Translations under genes and position numbers: made by a program
NCBI GenBank assembly: GCA_900660155.1
Contig: CABFPE010000210.1
Coordinates: 130,368 to 190,840, forward strand
Length of the DNA stretch: 60,473 bases
Direction of reading: 5' to 3'
From: Hofstenia miamia
Taxonomy: Eukaryota; Xenacoelomorpha; Acoela; Hofsteniidae
Shown: positions 1 to 12,365 of the stretch, piece by piece
Layout: the number at the start of each line of letters is the position of its first letter
How positions within the stretch are numbered: the first letter of the stretch is position 1
Notes under the pieces: model-generated
Told to the model about the DNA's origin: nothing
What the model saw: the letters and a program-made list of their open reading frames with translations, nothing else
Databases searched by the model: none

Positions 1-275
1 TATATATATATATATATTTTTCGTGATTTTAGACATGAAATTTTATAAAGCAAACATTTAATGACAATGAACTCAAAGTCTATCAAAATTTAATGAAAGA
101 AATGTATGTACTTACACAAAATGAAATAAAAAGCTTTTATGCATTTGAAATATAGTCTAACAAAAACAATGAAAGTTCAAACATGTTAAAGTCAATGCAC
201 CATTTTCTCTTAAATTTGATAATAGGTTTTTCAAATAGTGCGAGCATAATAATTCCATAGTTTCAATGACATGTC
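1..275. repeat. Direct repeat, copy 1 (partner at 1092-1376)
   Basis: This segment recurs about 1.08 kb downstream in the same orientation with only scattered differences. Both copies start in a TA microsatellite followed by tttttcgtgattttagac and run to a shared taattccata block. The first copy is cut by the window edge. No coding potential or transposon termini were recognised, so it may be a segmental duplication or two copies of a dispersed repeat. Confidence 0.85.
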
Positions 276-1091
276 CATTAGGACATGTAAACTCAAACTT
301 GACAAGTTTGCAAAATTTTGTAAGTATCTTATTAAAACTTTGCAAATACTTATATCTGGAAAATATCTGATTAAACTTTGCAAATACTTATAATAAATAC
401 TTGCTAAGTTTGGTAAGTTTTGCAAGGAGGAATTATATTATTAAGCTTTGCATCATTTTAAAAAGAGACGTTAACTTTCCAAAATAGCAAAATATGCCAA
501 AGGAAATGATTGGACAAACATTATTTTACAATTATGGAAAATGCATGTTTAAACACAAATTTGATAGATTCTTGTTGCTATACAATACACAATTATCTGC
601 TTCATGTGCTAAGGTTTAATATAATATTGCAAACATTATTGTAAAATCAAAGTCTGTTAAGAAATATTGAAAACCCTTTATATCGACACATCTAAGTGAT
701 AAGCTCGCTAATGCAATGATGTAAATTTGTGCTACAATTTGTTGTTATAACCGAAGTACATGCAAATAAAATCTTTTCAGTAAGAAATCCGATTTTTGTA
801 AAAATATTCAAATATTTTTCTAAAAACTTAAACTTTTCAACACAAAATAAAGATTGCAATTTCTTTGATTTCTAGCAAGAATTTTATTTCTTGAAAGATC
901 TTTTAAGTTAAAAATTTATATTTTTAAAGGGTCTGTAATCTCTTTGGTTTTATACAAGAATTGCGTATTCTTAATGATCCAAAAGTATAAAATTACTTAC
1001 CTTTACAGATCTGCAAGTTCTTCAAAGTTTGCAATCGACATTTTTTAATCAAGATATTTTAGAGGTACAGACTTTCAGTCTGACCTGTATA

Positions 1092-1376
1092 TATATATAT
1101 ATCTTTTTCGTGATTTTAGACATGAAATTTTATAAAGCAAACATTTAATGACATAGAACTCAATGTCTATCAAAATTTAATGAAAGAAATGTATGTAGTT
1201 ACACAAAATGAAATAGAAAGTGTTATTTATGAATGCTTTTATCTATTTGAAATATAGTCTAACAAAAACAGTGAAAATTCAAACATGTTGAAGTCAATGC
1301 ACCATTCTCTCTTAAATTTGATAATAGGTTTTTCAAAGAGCACGTGAATAATAATTCCATAATTTCAATGGCATGT
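1092..1376. repeat. Direct repeat, copy 2 (partner at 1-275)
   Basis: Second copy of the segment at the window start, preceded by a short TA run. It carries small insertions relative to copy 1, for example near 1220-1235. Homology stops near 1376, where this copy continues into unrelated sequence. Confidence 0.85.
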
Positions 1377-1399
1377 AGATCCGGACTAGAATGACCACA

Positions 1400-3410
1400 A
1401 TAAGTAGGACTCCTTGCACTCTTGCCCACAATTTCTATTGTAATCAATATATTTTGAAAATCCAAAATAGATTTTTTTAACCTGATTAACCGTCTCCCTG
1501 ACCGGATCCAACACTAATAACTATTAAATCACATTAGAGAATTTATTGTTCACGAATATAATTAATTAAGCAGCTCAAACGTCTGCATACACTTAATACA
1601 TTCCTGTGCATAAATATATTTGAAGAAATGTGTGGAACCAAAATGCGTCAAAGCTATTGGTAAAAATGAAATGCAACATTACGTCATACAATACGTTAAA
1701 TATAATGTAAACCTATTCGTAAAAACACCAGTTTAATGTAAACTTATTTAAGTCAATCATTCACAATGTGCACTCCTTTGACAATGCCAAGTTTCTTGGT
1801 AACCCAGGTTGAAAAATTATACTAATCTAACTATATTTATCCTTATGCTATAAAAAACGTATTAAACTTACTAAGCCCTAGAATTCTACAACAATTGTCA
1901 TAATCCTAAGAATATTTCGTAGTAAGTTTACTAAGTATCACTTTAAATAATAATCTTAGTAATTTTAAGACTGTTTGTTATTAAGATTACTAAGTCTATG
2001 TATTGTACTTAATAAAAATAAGATAGTAAAAGTTTCATAAAAAACTAACTCAACATTTCTGACCAAATTTGGTCTATATCTCTGATTTCTTAACATAAAT
2101 ATATGTGGAATAGCTAAAAACTAGTCTTAAGAAATTTAATATATTAACATTAACTGTACTATTTATAATTGCTGTGCGCCATCTATTGCAGCAAATTAGA
2201 GGAAATGAAATACTTATGAGATTACCAAATACATTAGATATGTTCTGAAAATAATCACAATGGTTTTTCTTAGTTTAAAATTTAAAGTTTTCTGACAAGA
2301 ATGTTGTATGTTATGATAGAAGAAGTCGCACATAATTTATTTTGTAAGAAAAACTGGAAACTTGCATTTATGTTGTTTATAAATTATAAATGTATGGAAA
2401 GCTTACTAATATTTTTAATGTAAATCTATATTATAAAATACATATACTACATTTGTATTAATATACAAATTGAAACACAGACTTTTTGAATTACAGTTAC
2501 ATCAATTGCAGTTTGCGTATATTTTGTTATATTCCCGAATTACGAAATTCTAATTGCATTGAAATATTTTTACAGGCAACATGCATTGCAGTGTTATCTG
2601 ATGCTACGTTGTAGAACCATGGACAAAAGGCAGCATATTAATTAATGCAATGTGGAACCGCTTCTATAACATGGAATCTAAATGAGAAGTTCGATGTGTT
2701 TAAAGTGCTGTGCTACCCTCTACATTATTTGTAGTTGTAGTTTATCATAAGCTTTATGTTCTATGCAACATTTATTATTAACTATCTAATAAACGATTTA
2801 CTTAAGACGTGATTTGCTAAATTTGGAAACACTAAATATTAAGTTACTCTTTTGTGCGTGTAAACTTTATATTTAGTCTATTTTTGTAAAACATTAGTTG
2901 TGCTTATTTATATCATTTTTACAAATTAATGTCCAATATTAAATTGCGTATGCAACACATAATATAAGCGGTTTTCTGAAAAAAAATGAATTTCAGTATT
3001 TTCCTCTAATAGAGAGAGAATCGTTTAATAAAAAACTCTGTGATTATTTTTCCTGTGTCTCTGTATATGGGTGTTAGACAATTTATATAATTTATATCAT
3101 CTGCAACTCAACATTCAGTGACCAAAAATTCTAAATTTTAAAATTATTTTCAATGTATTCCAGTTTAAAGATTTGACATTTTTATAGCTTTTGAAACAAA
3201 GTTGAGCTTCATTGCACAATTTAAAAATGCATACTATGAAATATTAGCCTAGCATGGTTTATTTGAATTAAATGGAAATTGCAAAATATGAATTAATTTC
3301 CATGTACAATTACATTTCATAATAATAAGAAAATTTACAATACATAGCAGAGCTTTCTATTGTATCAATAATACATCATGAAAAAAAATGAAATATACGA
3401 ATTTATTTTG
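1400..3410. other. Non-coding A+T-rich stretch, nothing recognised
   Basis: No open frame, RNA gene or transposon terminus could be supported on either strand. Short runs such as the repeated 'ttactaag' near 1870-2010 look like simple A+T-rich sequence. Confidence 0.5.
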
Positions 3411-3421
3411 ACCAAAAACGC

Positions 3422-3491
3422 CTACCTGAAGCCTCGTACTGCCCCCTGGTGGGCGGTACGGATCCTGTTGGGAAACCCTGCTCTAGAGCAA
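3422..3491 (-). mobile_element. Isolated G+C-rich block resembling a DNA-transposon end
   Basis: A 70-bp G+C-rich island lies in very A+T-rich surroundings. Read on the minus strand it begins CAGGGTTTCCCAAC, the style of many hAT-family ends. It abuts the palindrome CTCTAGAG at 3480-3487, which would suit an 8-bp hAT target site. I could not find the opposite end, so the call is tentative. Confidence 0.3.
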
Positions 3492-5008
3492 ACAGATTTG
3501 ACTTCATATTTTATGTGACACAATTTTGCATGGTAAAGTTTAATGAGTTCAAAATTTTTAATGTTAAGGTGTTGACATAATAATATTAACATTAGAAAAA
3601 ATTCAATATCTCATCAGGAAATATTAAAAAAGATTTTTAACATTGTATTTTAATGAAAATTAAAAAAAGCAAATCTTTTTAATTTTAAATTCTTAAAAAA
3701 GTCAAAATGAGTAGAACTTGATAATATTACGTTGGCAAGCAATGCCAAAAATATTGTTCAACAGTACTGCTTAATGACATTATTCTTAGTGTACCATATT
3801 ACGTAGATAATGTTATCTCAATAAACAATGCATTTTTTATAGCACAAGTAATATATGATAACTCACCAGAATAAGTTACAGGACGCCATTTTATTGCGTG
3901 TTTGTGGGACATTATACACTTTATTGGAGGTTCATGGTTCATTTTTAAAGATAATTCTCTTTTCAGTTTCTTATAATATTACAAAAAGATCTAAAAGTAG
4001 GACTCTCCTTTCCCAAATATTGTTCCTTTTCAATAATTTATTGTCATTTTTAAGTCAATTTCAAACATTTCTTCAAAGAACTCATCAATACGTAGTAGCG
4101 AAATGAATTGTGGCAGGACACAACAAATGGGCATCACACAAGGGCTTTATTTATATGAACTGTCCCGTTTTCCCTACAGTTACCCTTTTGTCTTAAAATT
4201 AACTAGTTTATGAATTTTGGTTTTGCAAATTTCAGTTACCTGAAAATTCTGATTGGAGTTATTTTTGCCCGATTGCCCTTGAACATGAGCACTGAGATTG
4301 AATATATTTGAAATTTGATGTTTAACTACTAGTTTGTCAACTCGATTTGTAAGACAAAGACATATTCAAACCAGATTCGTAAACCAAATAGAACTAATCA
4401 AACGGATTACTGTTCAATAAGAATACTGTGTAGTTTTAAATTATTGATATTACTCCTGCTACATTCAACTTATATGTAAACACAAAATTGTTTAAAAAGG
4501 GGTTTTTTGGCAATGTATTGGGTATAATTCGAGGTTTCTAATTGTTGGTTTTGATTAGTTTACCGGATTATACCGGATAACATATTTTGAAAAAAAAATT
4601 GATTTACAAATGAAATTTTCGAGAAAATTGCAATATTTTTTCCAAGTTTTTCTGACATTTCAAGTTGTAGTTTATTAAATATTTAATTATTTTCATTCGC
4701 AAGAGAGCGATATTAATTGAGAAATGAGGTTGTTCTTCCTTAACAATCACTTCAACCAAAAGTCATAAACGTCATATTTTTTTCTGTTGGTCTATTTTGC
4801 AGTATGCTTAAAATTTAATGGTTTTCAGACCTGGAGTTCAGTTAATTAAGAATTTATAAAGTCCTAAAGAGTATCATTTTTGTTTTTTGAAAAATGCGGT
4901 AATATTTGTGGCTGAAATACCATAAAAGCAATATTTTGCCAGTTTTACTAAAATTAAGAAAAAAACTTAAAATTCATTCTGGATTTTCACTGCTTTAAAT
5001 CAGTTGAG

Positions 5009-5011
<3 letters not shown>
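3492..5011. other. Non-coding A+T-rich stretch
   Basis: It contains an 83-codon frame at 3855-4106 with no recognisable domain and low-complexity hydrophobic composition, which I take as chance. Nothing else was seen. Confidence 0.5.

Positions 5012-5049
<38 letters not shown>
5012..5049. repeat. (TA)n microsatellite
   Basis: Uninterrupted alternating TA run of about 38 bp. Confidence 0.95.
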
Positions 5050-5059
<10 letters not shown>

Positions 5060-5459
5060 TTATTGTATTCCTGGACTAACTTCCGAGAAGTTTAATTGCT
5101 AATTGTTGACTCAACCCCACCCACTGGTTGACGCCTTTCTAGGACTGGCCATGTATCCTGGCATCTGAAAAATATTAAAGGAACTATATACATTATTATT
5201 TCTTGCATGTTACAAGCACAAGTGTTACAGAATTCTCTCATGTCTATTCTATCACAATCTAATTGCTTCATTAAGGCTGCTATCATAAAAAAACAAAGTT
5301 GTTCCATGTTTGACCGAGTTGAAGTTCCACTAGATGTTACTACCAACATTGATTTTGGAAGCTATGCTTGTGAACTAATCACCTATATTAATTCACGGTT
5401 AGGAAATACCTGTTTAACTGTTAATGGAAGGAAAATGGATAATGGACATTTAATCAGTA

Positions 5460-5596
5460 TTGTATGCTAGATTACGAAAATGTCAAGCAACATTGGCTGC
5501 AATTGAGATAAGTTTCTCTATGTTGAGAAAAGACTTAGCCTATGACAGAAATAATACATGGAAATTTATGTGCTGTAGTTATAATTTAGTGAAGTA
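5460..5596 (+). pseudogene. hAT transposase C-terminal (dimerisation) fragment
   Basis: One plus-strand frame ending at the TAG at 5594 reads ...CQATLAAIEISFSMLRKDLAYDRN... and closes with a YN-containing tail. This matches the conserved hAT C-terminal pattern in which an 'ERxFSxLxxLLxxDRN' core precedes a terminal 'YN' stretch. The Glu-Arg of that motif is altered here (E-I). The frame is only about 45 codons and no N-terminal transposase was seen; the 87-codon frame at 5207-5470 lies in another frame and is unrecognised. It is probably a transposon relic, and domestication is unlikely given its size. Confidence 0.45.
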
Positions 5597-6152
5597 GTTG
5601 TATAAATATTTGACTATTTTATTGTGAAAGAATTCATTATATTTGTTTTATATCTTGTTCTCAGTAATAGAAAAACTTCTAATATTGCTTAAATCGATCA
5701 TTTCGAGGAATCGATGGTCATATTTTAGGGCATATTTCACTAAATTCCGTCATAATTTGTCATTAAATTACGGTCATATTTTGCTTTATTAAAGCCATAT
5801 TTCTAGTTGCCCTAGTAATAATTCAACAACATATTATCCGGTGTCCTGTAAATTATCCAGTATTCGGAATATTCACTTCACTATCCGGATCCCATACCTA
5901 GTGACAAGTATACTTTTCTATAACTACTGCAATTTTGGGCTGTGATAAATTTTCCTTAAGCACTGTGGCGCGCTTCTCTTTCTCGACTGCGTAAAGGAAT
6001 TGCATAGTGAATGCGAAATCAATTACGCTCTGATTTTATTGGCTAAGAAATTCCCTAATTAACCATCAATGTATTAGGCTCGTAGACTTAGTCATGTAAA
6101 GTTGATTGTTTAGTGTAGTTTGATTGTTACTATTGGTTTGTTATTCTCTTAA

Positions 6153-6331
6153 ATGGCAAGAAACGATATATTTGCTGATATTCAGCAGTACTTTTCAGAA
6201 GCGGAGTTTGAGCAGTTGGGTTATTATGACAAACTTCAGTACTCCAACCAGAAAAAGAACTACACTGAAATGATCAATTGTGGAATATTGATTCGACCAC
6301 CTGATTTCATGGCTAATTCAGAATCCAAAAG
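6153..6331 (+). CDS. KRAB-like (PRDM9/SSX-type) first exon
   Basis: The frame starts at the only sensible ATG and encodes 59 codons plus two bases before a consensus donor (AAAAG|gtaatt, 6331/6332). Residues 7-46 (FADIQQYFSEAEFEQLGYYD and onward) follow the KRAB pattern: an aromatic/Asp-Ile opening, then YFSxxE, then an LQY...KKNY helix. A RPPDFM stretch follows at residues 49-53, as in the KRAB-related region of PRDM7/9 proteins. In vertebrate proteins this domain binds partner proteins, with zinc fingers supplying DNA binding. The donor leaves phase 2. The C2H2 finger exon 4.1 kb downstream has two acceptors compatible with that phase, so the two probably belong to one gene. No SET domain was found between them. 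Classic KRAB-box function is not proven for invertebrate versions. Confidence 0.65.
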
Positions 6332-9300
6332 GTAATTTTTAATAATTATTCAATAATCAGGAAGTAACCATTAGGTCCAACAATATCTCACTGCCGGCAC
6401 CTTTGGCCAACAATGGCCACTCATTTGCTATTCATTTGACAACCATAACCAACAAAACAAAAAGTTTGAAAAATCTTAAAACTCATCAATTTTACAGAAA
6501 AATTATTATATTACTGAATATAACATAAGCATTACATTAAAGTTTGATTTCAATTTTCAAAAAGTATTATTTATCGGTATCTCATAGCCACTAATGGCTC
6601 GACAATGGCCCGTTAATGGCATTGCTAGTTCAATCTGCCATCTAGCGAACAAATATGAATTTAATAATTTACAATTAGGACTGATCAAATTTAATTTTCA
6701 TAACAAATGAATTTACTTAACCTTTCGTATTTTACAGCACAATTTAGTATGCCAGCTCTGGTTTTTATGAGCTTTTTTTAAAGAATTCAATTGTTTGTAG
6801 CATGGTGTTCCATCTTAAGTATAATAAGCTGTACACAATTTCAACTGTATCATTAACCAAGCGCGTATTTCTAAAAGGGGGAGGCCCAATTCTTATTAGA
6901 GACATATAGGTCTAGGTAGTTTTTTCTTCCTCTTAGCATAATGCCGTGCTTGCCCGTGCATAAATGATAAATAAACCAAAAAGACACACGGAATTAATAA
7001 GAATACATAAAACACTACTTTTTTGCACTTTATGTCAAACAAAAGCACTGTTCATCAATATATCAATTAGATCGTATGAGAATGAGTTGAAATTGGTCTG
7101 TCAAAAGAGGGGCAGGCGCAAGGCCCCTAAATGCCCCCTGTCCTCAATCAAATTATACCAAGTTGCTAATTACAAATCATAGTATAACATTGGCCATAAT
7201 CAGTAATTTCTGTTGGGAAGTATGCAATATTTGTGATCACTGATGCCATAAGTGGTCCATTGGTGGAATCAGTAGCAACTTTAGTAATCAATAATCAGTG
7301 AGCAGATGCTTGCAAATAAAAGTCACTTCATTATTTTGATACCTAGTTCCTTTTAATATAATAAAAGGAAATGCAATTTTTAAATTGTAGAAAATTATGA
7401 TATACCTGCTAAACGTATTTTCAAAATAATTTATTCATAAATATTTGAACACTTAGAAATTAACAGTTATATAAAAAAGCTACACTTGAGGAGAAAAGAT
7501 TTTTCACGACTTAAGATAGTGTTATTTCAAAATTGGCCTTAATTGTAAAATTAAAAATTTTTGTTAAATTTGACAGATTTTTATGCTTATTTTTATCATT
7601 TATAAATAAATATTTTTGTCAGATTTTGAAAATATACCAGACAGATTGCAGAATATATCAGAAGTAAAGATTTGAAACTTATGCCATTAAATAAACAGTG
7701 TATTACTTAAGAATTCACGATATTTCTCAACATATGTAGCTTTATTATCCAAATAATACTTTTATACTATATGCGTCCTAATATTTTTGTGTTATGGTAA
7801 ATTGGTGTAACGTGGCTAGCTTTTGGGGAAAGAGTAATCAAATAAGTGCATGTACGAATTTTCTTATAACATAGCTTGACGTCTTAAACGATATATTCTG
7901 AGGTATTGTAGGTCTTACTGTCATATCTAAATAGAACTATATGAATGAAAGCAAGTATAATATTCAGAGTTTTATATTTTAAACATAAATTCATTAAAAT
8001 TTTGTACAAGCAGTGTTTCATGGAACTAATTTTGCTAAGAAGTAGGGACTATGAATTTTGTATAATTGGTTTAGTAGTTTTGTCAGTGTTTGGGTAAGAT
8101 GTCCATATCAGGCTACATTTTATTAAAAGATGAATTGCTAAATGAATCCAGAGATTGGTTATTGAAAGTCAATGAAATAGAATTTTATTCATTTGGTAGG
8201 TATATGTGATTTATAGTGGATCTTAAATGAGGATGCCAGACTTTGCAAGCAACATGAATTCATTAGCCATTAATGGCCCATTATATTGTTTATATTATCC
8301 GCCATTATTGGTCTTTGGCCAAATATCCAAAAATGAGCCAATAATAAATTTTTTTAAGTAAATTCAAATTATTTCAAAATAATATCAAATATTTTCAAAG
8401 AGATTTACATTATAATGAATGAATATAAATATGTGTTTTGTAAAAAAAATTTCTCTATTGTAGTTGCAGTTTTACATTTTACGGAGTGTTATCCAATAAA
8501 GATTTTGATTATGTTACATTACCAAATTAAGAAAAATAGTCCTAAAATTCTGCATTATTGGCTCATTGCTAGTTTTGTCATAGGGCCATAGTGGCCAACA
8601 ATGAAAACAGTAAAGGGCCATCAATGTTCAGCAATTTTTCCGCTATGCCCATAAAGCTGTTCGTCAACTGTAAAAATATTTTTGGGCACATACAATTGGG
8701 TGAGTCGTTGCACAAATATAGTCCAAATCTCTCAGATGACTGTGAGGTTGTCAGTACTGCGACATTCAATATGAGTCCAAAAGTTGTTGAATCTCACATT
8801 ACTAAAAAATAATGACATAACAGCACCATAGAAAGGCATGCATTTTAAATGGATGCCGTAAATCCTGACACTTGTAAAATTGTTTTTATGCGCGCTAGCA
8901 TACAGCAGAATACTGAAGCCTGCAAGAACTTCATAATGAATGAGACAATTCATGTACGTTCTGATTGTTCAGATGGTTTGTTGGATGTCATTGCCTTTCC
9001 GATTAGTGTCAAGAATGGTACGTATTACCCATTCAGAAATGAATGGTAAACACTCCTCCAAGTCCGACTATGAATGAGACAAATTTTGTGAGTCTGCATT
9101 TACAATATTCTGCATTCATCATCATTGGTGAAAAGGCTGATTTCTGTATTGAACTCCTTGTCCATATAATATTCCAAAAGTTTCATCATTATCATCACCA
9201 TCACTCTCACCAAAGATAAATATCTTCCATTTCTTCTTGCTTTCTTTGACAGACTTCAGATACCCTATCTTCTTCAGTCAAATCATTTAATTCTACATCA

Positions 9301-9695
9301 CTTTCTGATACAGAAGAATAATTCTCATCCTGTTCAACGTCTACTTGAAGCATAAGCTGCAAAGGTTTAGCTGTCGTTAAAATCTTGTGGTGTGGCATGA
9401 TGGATAAATGAAACAGATTTGATTCTATCCCTTCATCGATTTGTGTTGAACTTTATTGGCTCTGCAGTCCGTAGTTAGTCATGAAATAACTAATTGAATG
9501 AATGCCTAAATGACACAGACAAAAAGTGTGTGTGCATGCAACTTTCCCTAGTGGTGTATAAATACTGACAGTTATGAGATGTCATCTTTCATTATCATAT
9601 CAAAATTGAGGTTCTTTATGCATGTATAAAATAAAGTATGTGCACTCCAGTGCAAATCATTTAGGAATGTACAAGGATAATACGATAGTATATAA

Positions 9696-9751
<56 letters not shown>

Positions 9752-10445
9752 TTATCACAAATGCAAAAGAATCCTAACTTGCTAATAGGTTTAATGTGAA
9801 TTGTTTGAAAATATAGACAAAATCATTGATGATTTTAGAGGATATTTTTGTTGGGATTAATACTATGTTAAATAAATGTACTGTTCAAATTTCTTATGCA
9901 TTCATTTATAATGCCAAATTTTCAAACGCCATTTGTGTAATGTGAGTTCGAAGTTCTGCTTGAAAGTCTGTAATAAAAATGACATAGGATCTTGATCATT
10001 AAGTTTTCATTGTTGAGACAAATTCCCACTCAGTTTGTAAACAGTGGTTTTGTATCAATTGGTTTAAGGTAAAATAATTTAGATTACAGTATCTATCATT
10101 GCATGTTGCTGCACTTTGAAAAAACTTTTTAGGACATAAAACACTTAGATTTAGCTAAAAGTGATTCATGTGATGTATTCCTATCTTAATGCATGCTAAG
10201 TTATTAATTCAAGCAATAAATATTATTTGAAATGTAGTGCATTTTATTCCTGTTGTAAATCCTCTTTATAGGAATTTTTTTACATGTGTACACTTTAAAT
10301 TTAAAACGGGGGAAAGTTTGCAATTTCAAATACTATATAGTTTCTAATTTAGATTAAAAGAAGAATGTGAAAATTCTGAAGAAACCTCCCATATCACTGG
10401 CTAGGAATCATATTCTTTCTTTGAATGTAATGAATATTTCTATAG
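6332..10445 (+). other. Presumed intron of the KRAB-like/zinc-finger gene
   Basis: This 4.1-kb stretch joins the KRAB-like exon to the finger exon. It contains repeated GGCCA/TGGCC-rich patches (6400-6420, 6590-6625, 8270-8345, 8580-8625) that look like ends of a degenerate repeat family. It also has a (TA)n run at 9697-9750 and a minus-strand acidic 63-codon frame at 9207-9398. Plus-strand frames at 8591-8812 and 8849-9049 do not resemble SET, SSXRD or other PRDM domains. If there are further exons I cannot identify them. Confidence 0.45.
9697..9750. repeat. (TA)n microsatellite
   Basis: A near-perfect TA run with two interruptions. Confidence 0.9.
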
Positions 10446-11187
10446 AACTTCAAGATCTGCTGACCTAAAACAGCATCTGTTTGCAAATTCTGGTATAAAG
10501 CCATTTAGTTGTGATAAATGTCATTATAGTTTTTCAAAATCTTCTTATCTTAAAAAGCATCAAATTACCCATTCTGGTAAAAAACCATTTAAATGGGATA
10601 AATGTTATTTTAAATTTTCAAAATCTTCTTATCTTAAAAAGCATCAAATTACGCATTCTGGTATAAAGCCATTTAGTTGTGATAAATGTGATTTTAAATG
10701 TTCAACATCTAGTAGCCTCAAAAGGCATCAATTTACGCATTCTGGTATAAAGCCATTTAAATGTGATAAATGTGATTATAGATGTTCAAAATCTTCTCAT
10801 CTGAAAAGGCATCAAATTACGCATTCTGGTATAAAGCCATTTAGTTGTGATAAATGTGATTATAGATGTTCAAGATCTTCTGATCTTAAAAAGCATCAAA
10901 TTACGCATTCTGGTATAAAGCCATTTAAATGTGATAAATGTGATTTCAGAAGTTCACATTCTCTTTCTCTCAAAATACATCAATTTACGCATTCTGGTAT
11001 AAAGCCATTTAAATGTGATAAATGTGATTATAGATGTTCAACATCTTCTCATCTGAAAAGGCATCAAATTACGCATTCTGGTATAAAGCCATTTAGTTGT
11101 GATAAATGTGATTATAGATGTTCAAGATCTTCTGATCTTAAAAAGCATCAAATTACACATTCTGGTATAAAGCTACTTAAATGTTGA
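10446..11187 (+). CDS. C2H2 zinc-finger array exon (eight tandem fingers)
   Basis: An open frame from 10405 to the TGA at 11185 contains no methionine, so it can only be an internal or last exon. Eight 84-bp units start at 10501, each C-x2-C-x12-H-x3-H with the linker H-S-G-I-K-P-F. Seven keep all zinc ligands; unit 2 has its first Cys changed to Trp (FKWDKC). A degenerate finger precedes them (10420-10500). An acceptor-like 'atatttctatag' ends at 10445 and is in phase with the KRAB-like exon. A second acceptor at 10351/10352 is also in phase but would include a TAG at 10402. After 11187 a ninth finger continues in another frame and with another stop, so the 3' end is decayed. It is probably a DNA-binding transcription factor exon, functional or recently broken. 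Confidence 0.7.
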
Positions 11188-11290
11188 TAAATGTTATTTT
11201 TGACGTTCAACTTCTGGTGATCTTGAACTGTATCAATTTAGGCATTCTAATATGAAGCTAATATTGAAGCATCGAATGATACATTTTATG
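11188..11290 (+). pseudogene. Broken ninth zinc finger
   Basis: Immediately after the TGA the finger pattern (GDL...Y-QF-RH spacing) continues one base out of register. It holds another stop at about 11200 and a degraded linker. This shows that the finger array was once longer. Confidence 0.6.
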
Positions 11291-12308
11291 ATGTAGTTTA
11301 TAATCTGATTTAGTGTGTGTGTTTGTAAAAATATGTTAATATAAATTTTAATTACTTCAAACTAGCATATATATTATTTCTAAAATTTACTGTGCCACAA
11401 AAAAAATTGTCCATGGTCTAAGTAAATCATTATGAATATGTTCTAATTCGATTACCTTGACGCATTAAATCATTACTTAGAACACACAACTGGTAAGTAA
11501 AGAATGCTTGCAAATTCATGTAATATGTATAGCATATGTGAATTCAAATTGTTTAAAACGGAAAATTTTCCTAGTTTGTGAGGAATTTCTATGAAAATCT
11601 AAATTATTTTTTATAGTATGAGCAATCTACAATTTTGCAATTAGAATAATTATTATATTCACATTCTGGAATCTCATAAATTTTGCTACGAACGGAGTTG
11701 TTCTCCTTTTGGATAATGTTATTTTACGTCCGTTTTTAATGGAACTTACGAATAATATTAAAAGAAGCTATTTATGATACTGAAAGTATAATGCATAATA
11801 TACTTGAAATTTGAAAGACCTCATGCAAATAAAGCAGCTGGAACCCTTGTATTTTAATAATATTGGAAGGGACGCTCAAAATAAATTTGAGGGATGCAAA
11901 AAGACATTCAAATACAAATTTCAACTGACACAACCTACTAATCGAGGAATTGTGTTTAATTTTGGCAAAATATTCTCTAAATTTCATTTGTTTACTTATA
12001 AGTTGTTCAATGTTAAGCGGGGTCAAATGCTACAGCAATGTGAAACATAATTATTGATAATGCTACTCGTTAGTATTATATATTTTAATTTTCATACAAA
12101 ATCAATCAACTAATGAAAAACTGAGAAGTTCAAAATTTTTGATTCGCTGAAAAGTGAAAACTGATTATATAGAGAAATGCAAAGAATTGATGTATAGAAA
12201 ATATCAAAATTGTGCTTTGCTAGATATATACTTATAATACATTGAAATTTGCTTTATGCAATGTCAGCATTTTGCATCGCCATGTGTAATTTTGTAGATT
12301 AAACATTA

Positions 12309-12365
<57 letters not shown>

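Noticed and set aside
8591..9049. Two plus-strand frames considered as a SET/PR domain between KRAB-like and finger exons
   Set aside because: No NHxCxPN-like or PR-domain core, and no splice borders; similarity to PRDM9 could not be supported.
9207..9398. Acidic 63-codon minus-strand frame
   Set aside because: Low complexity, no domain, opposite strand to the finger gene.
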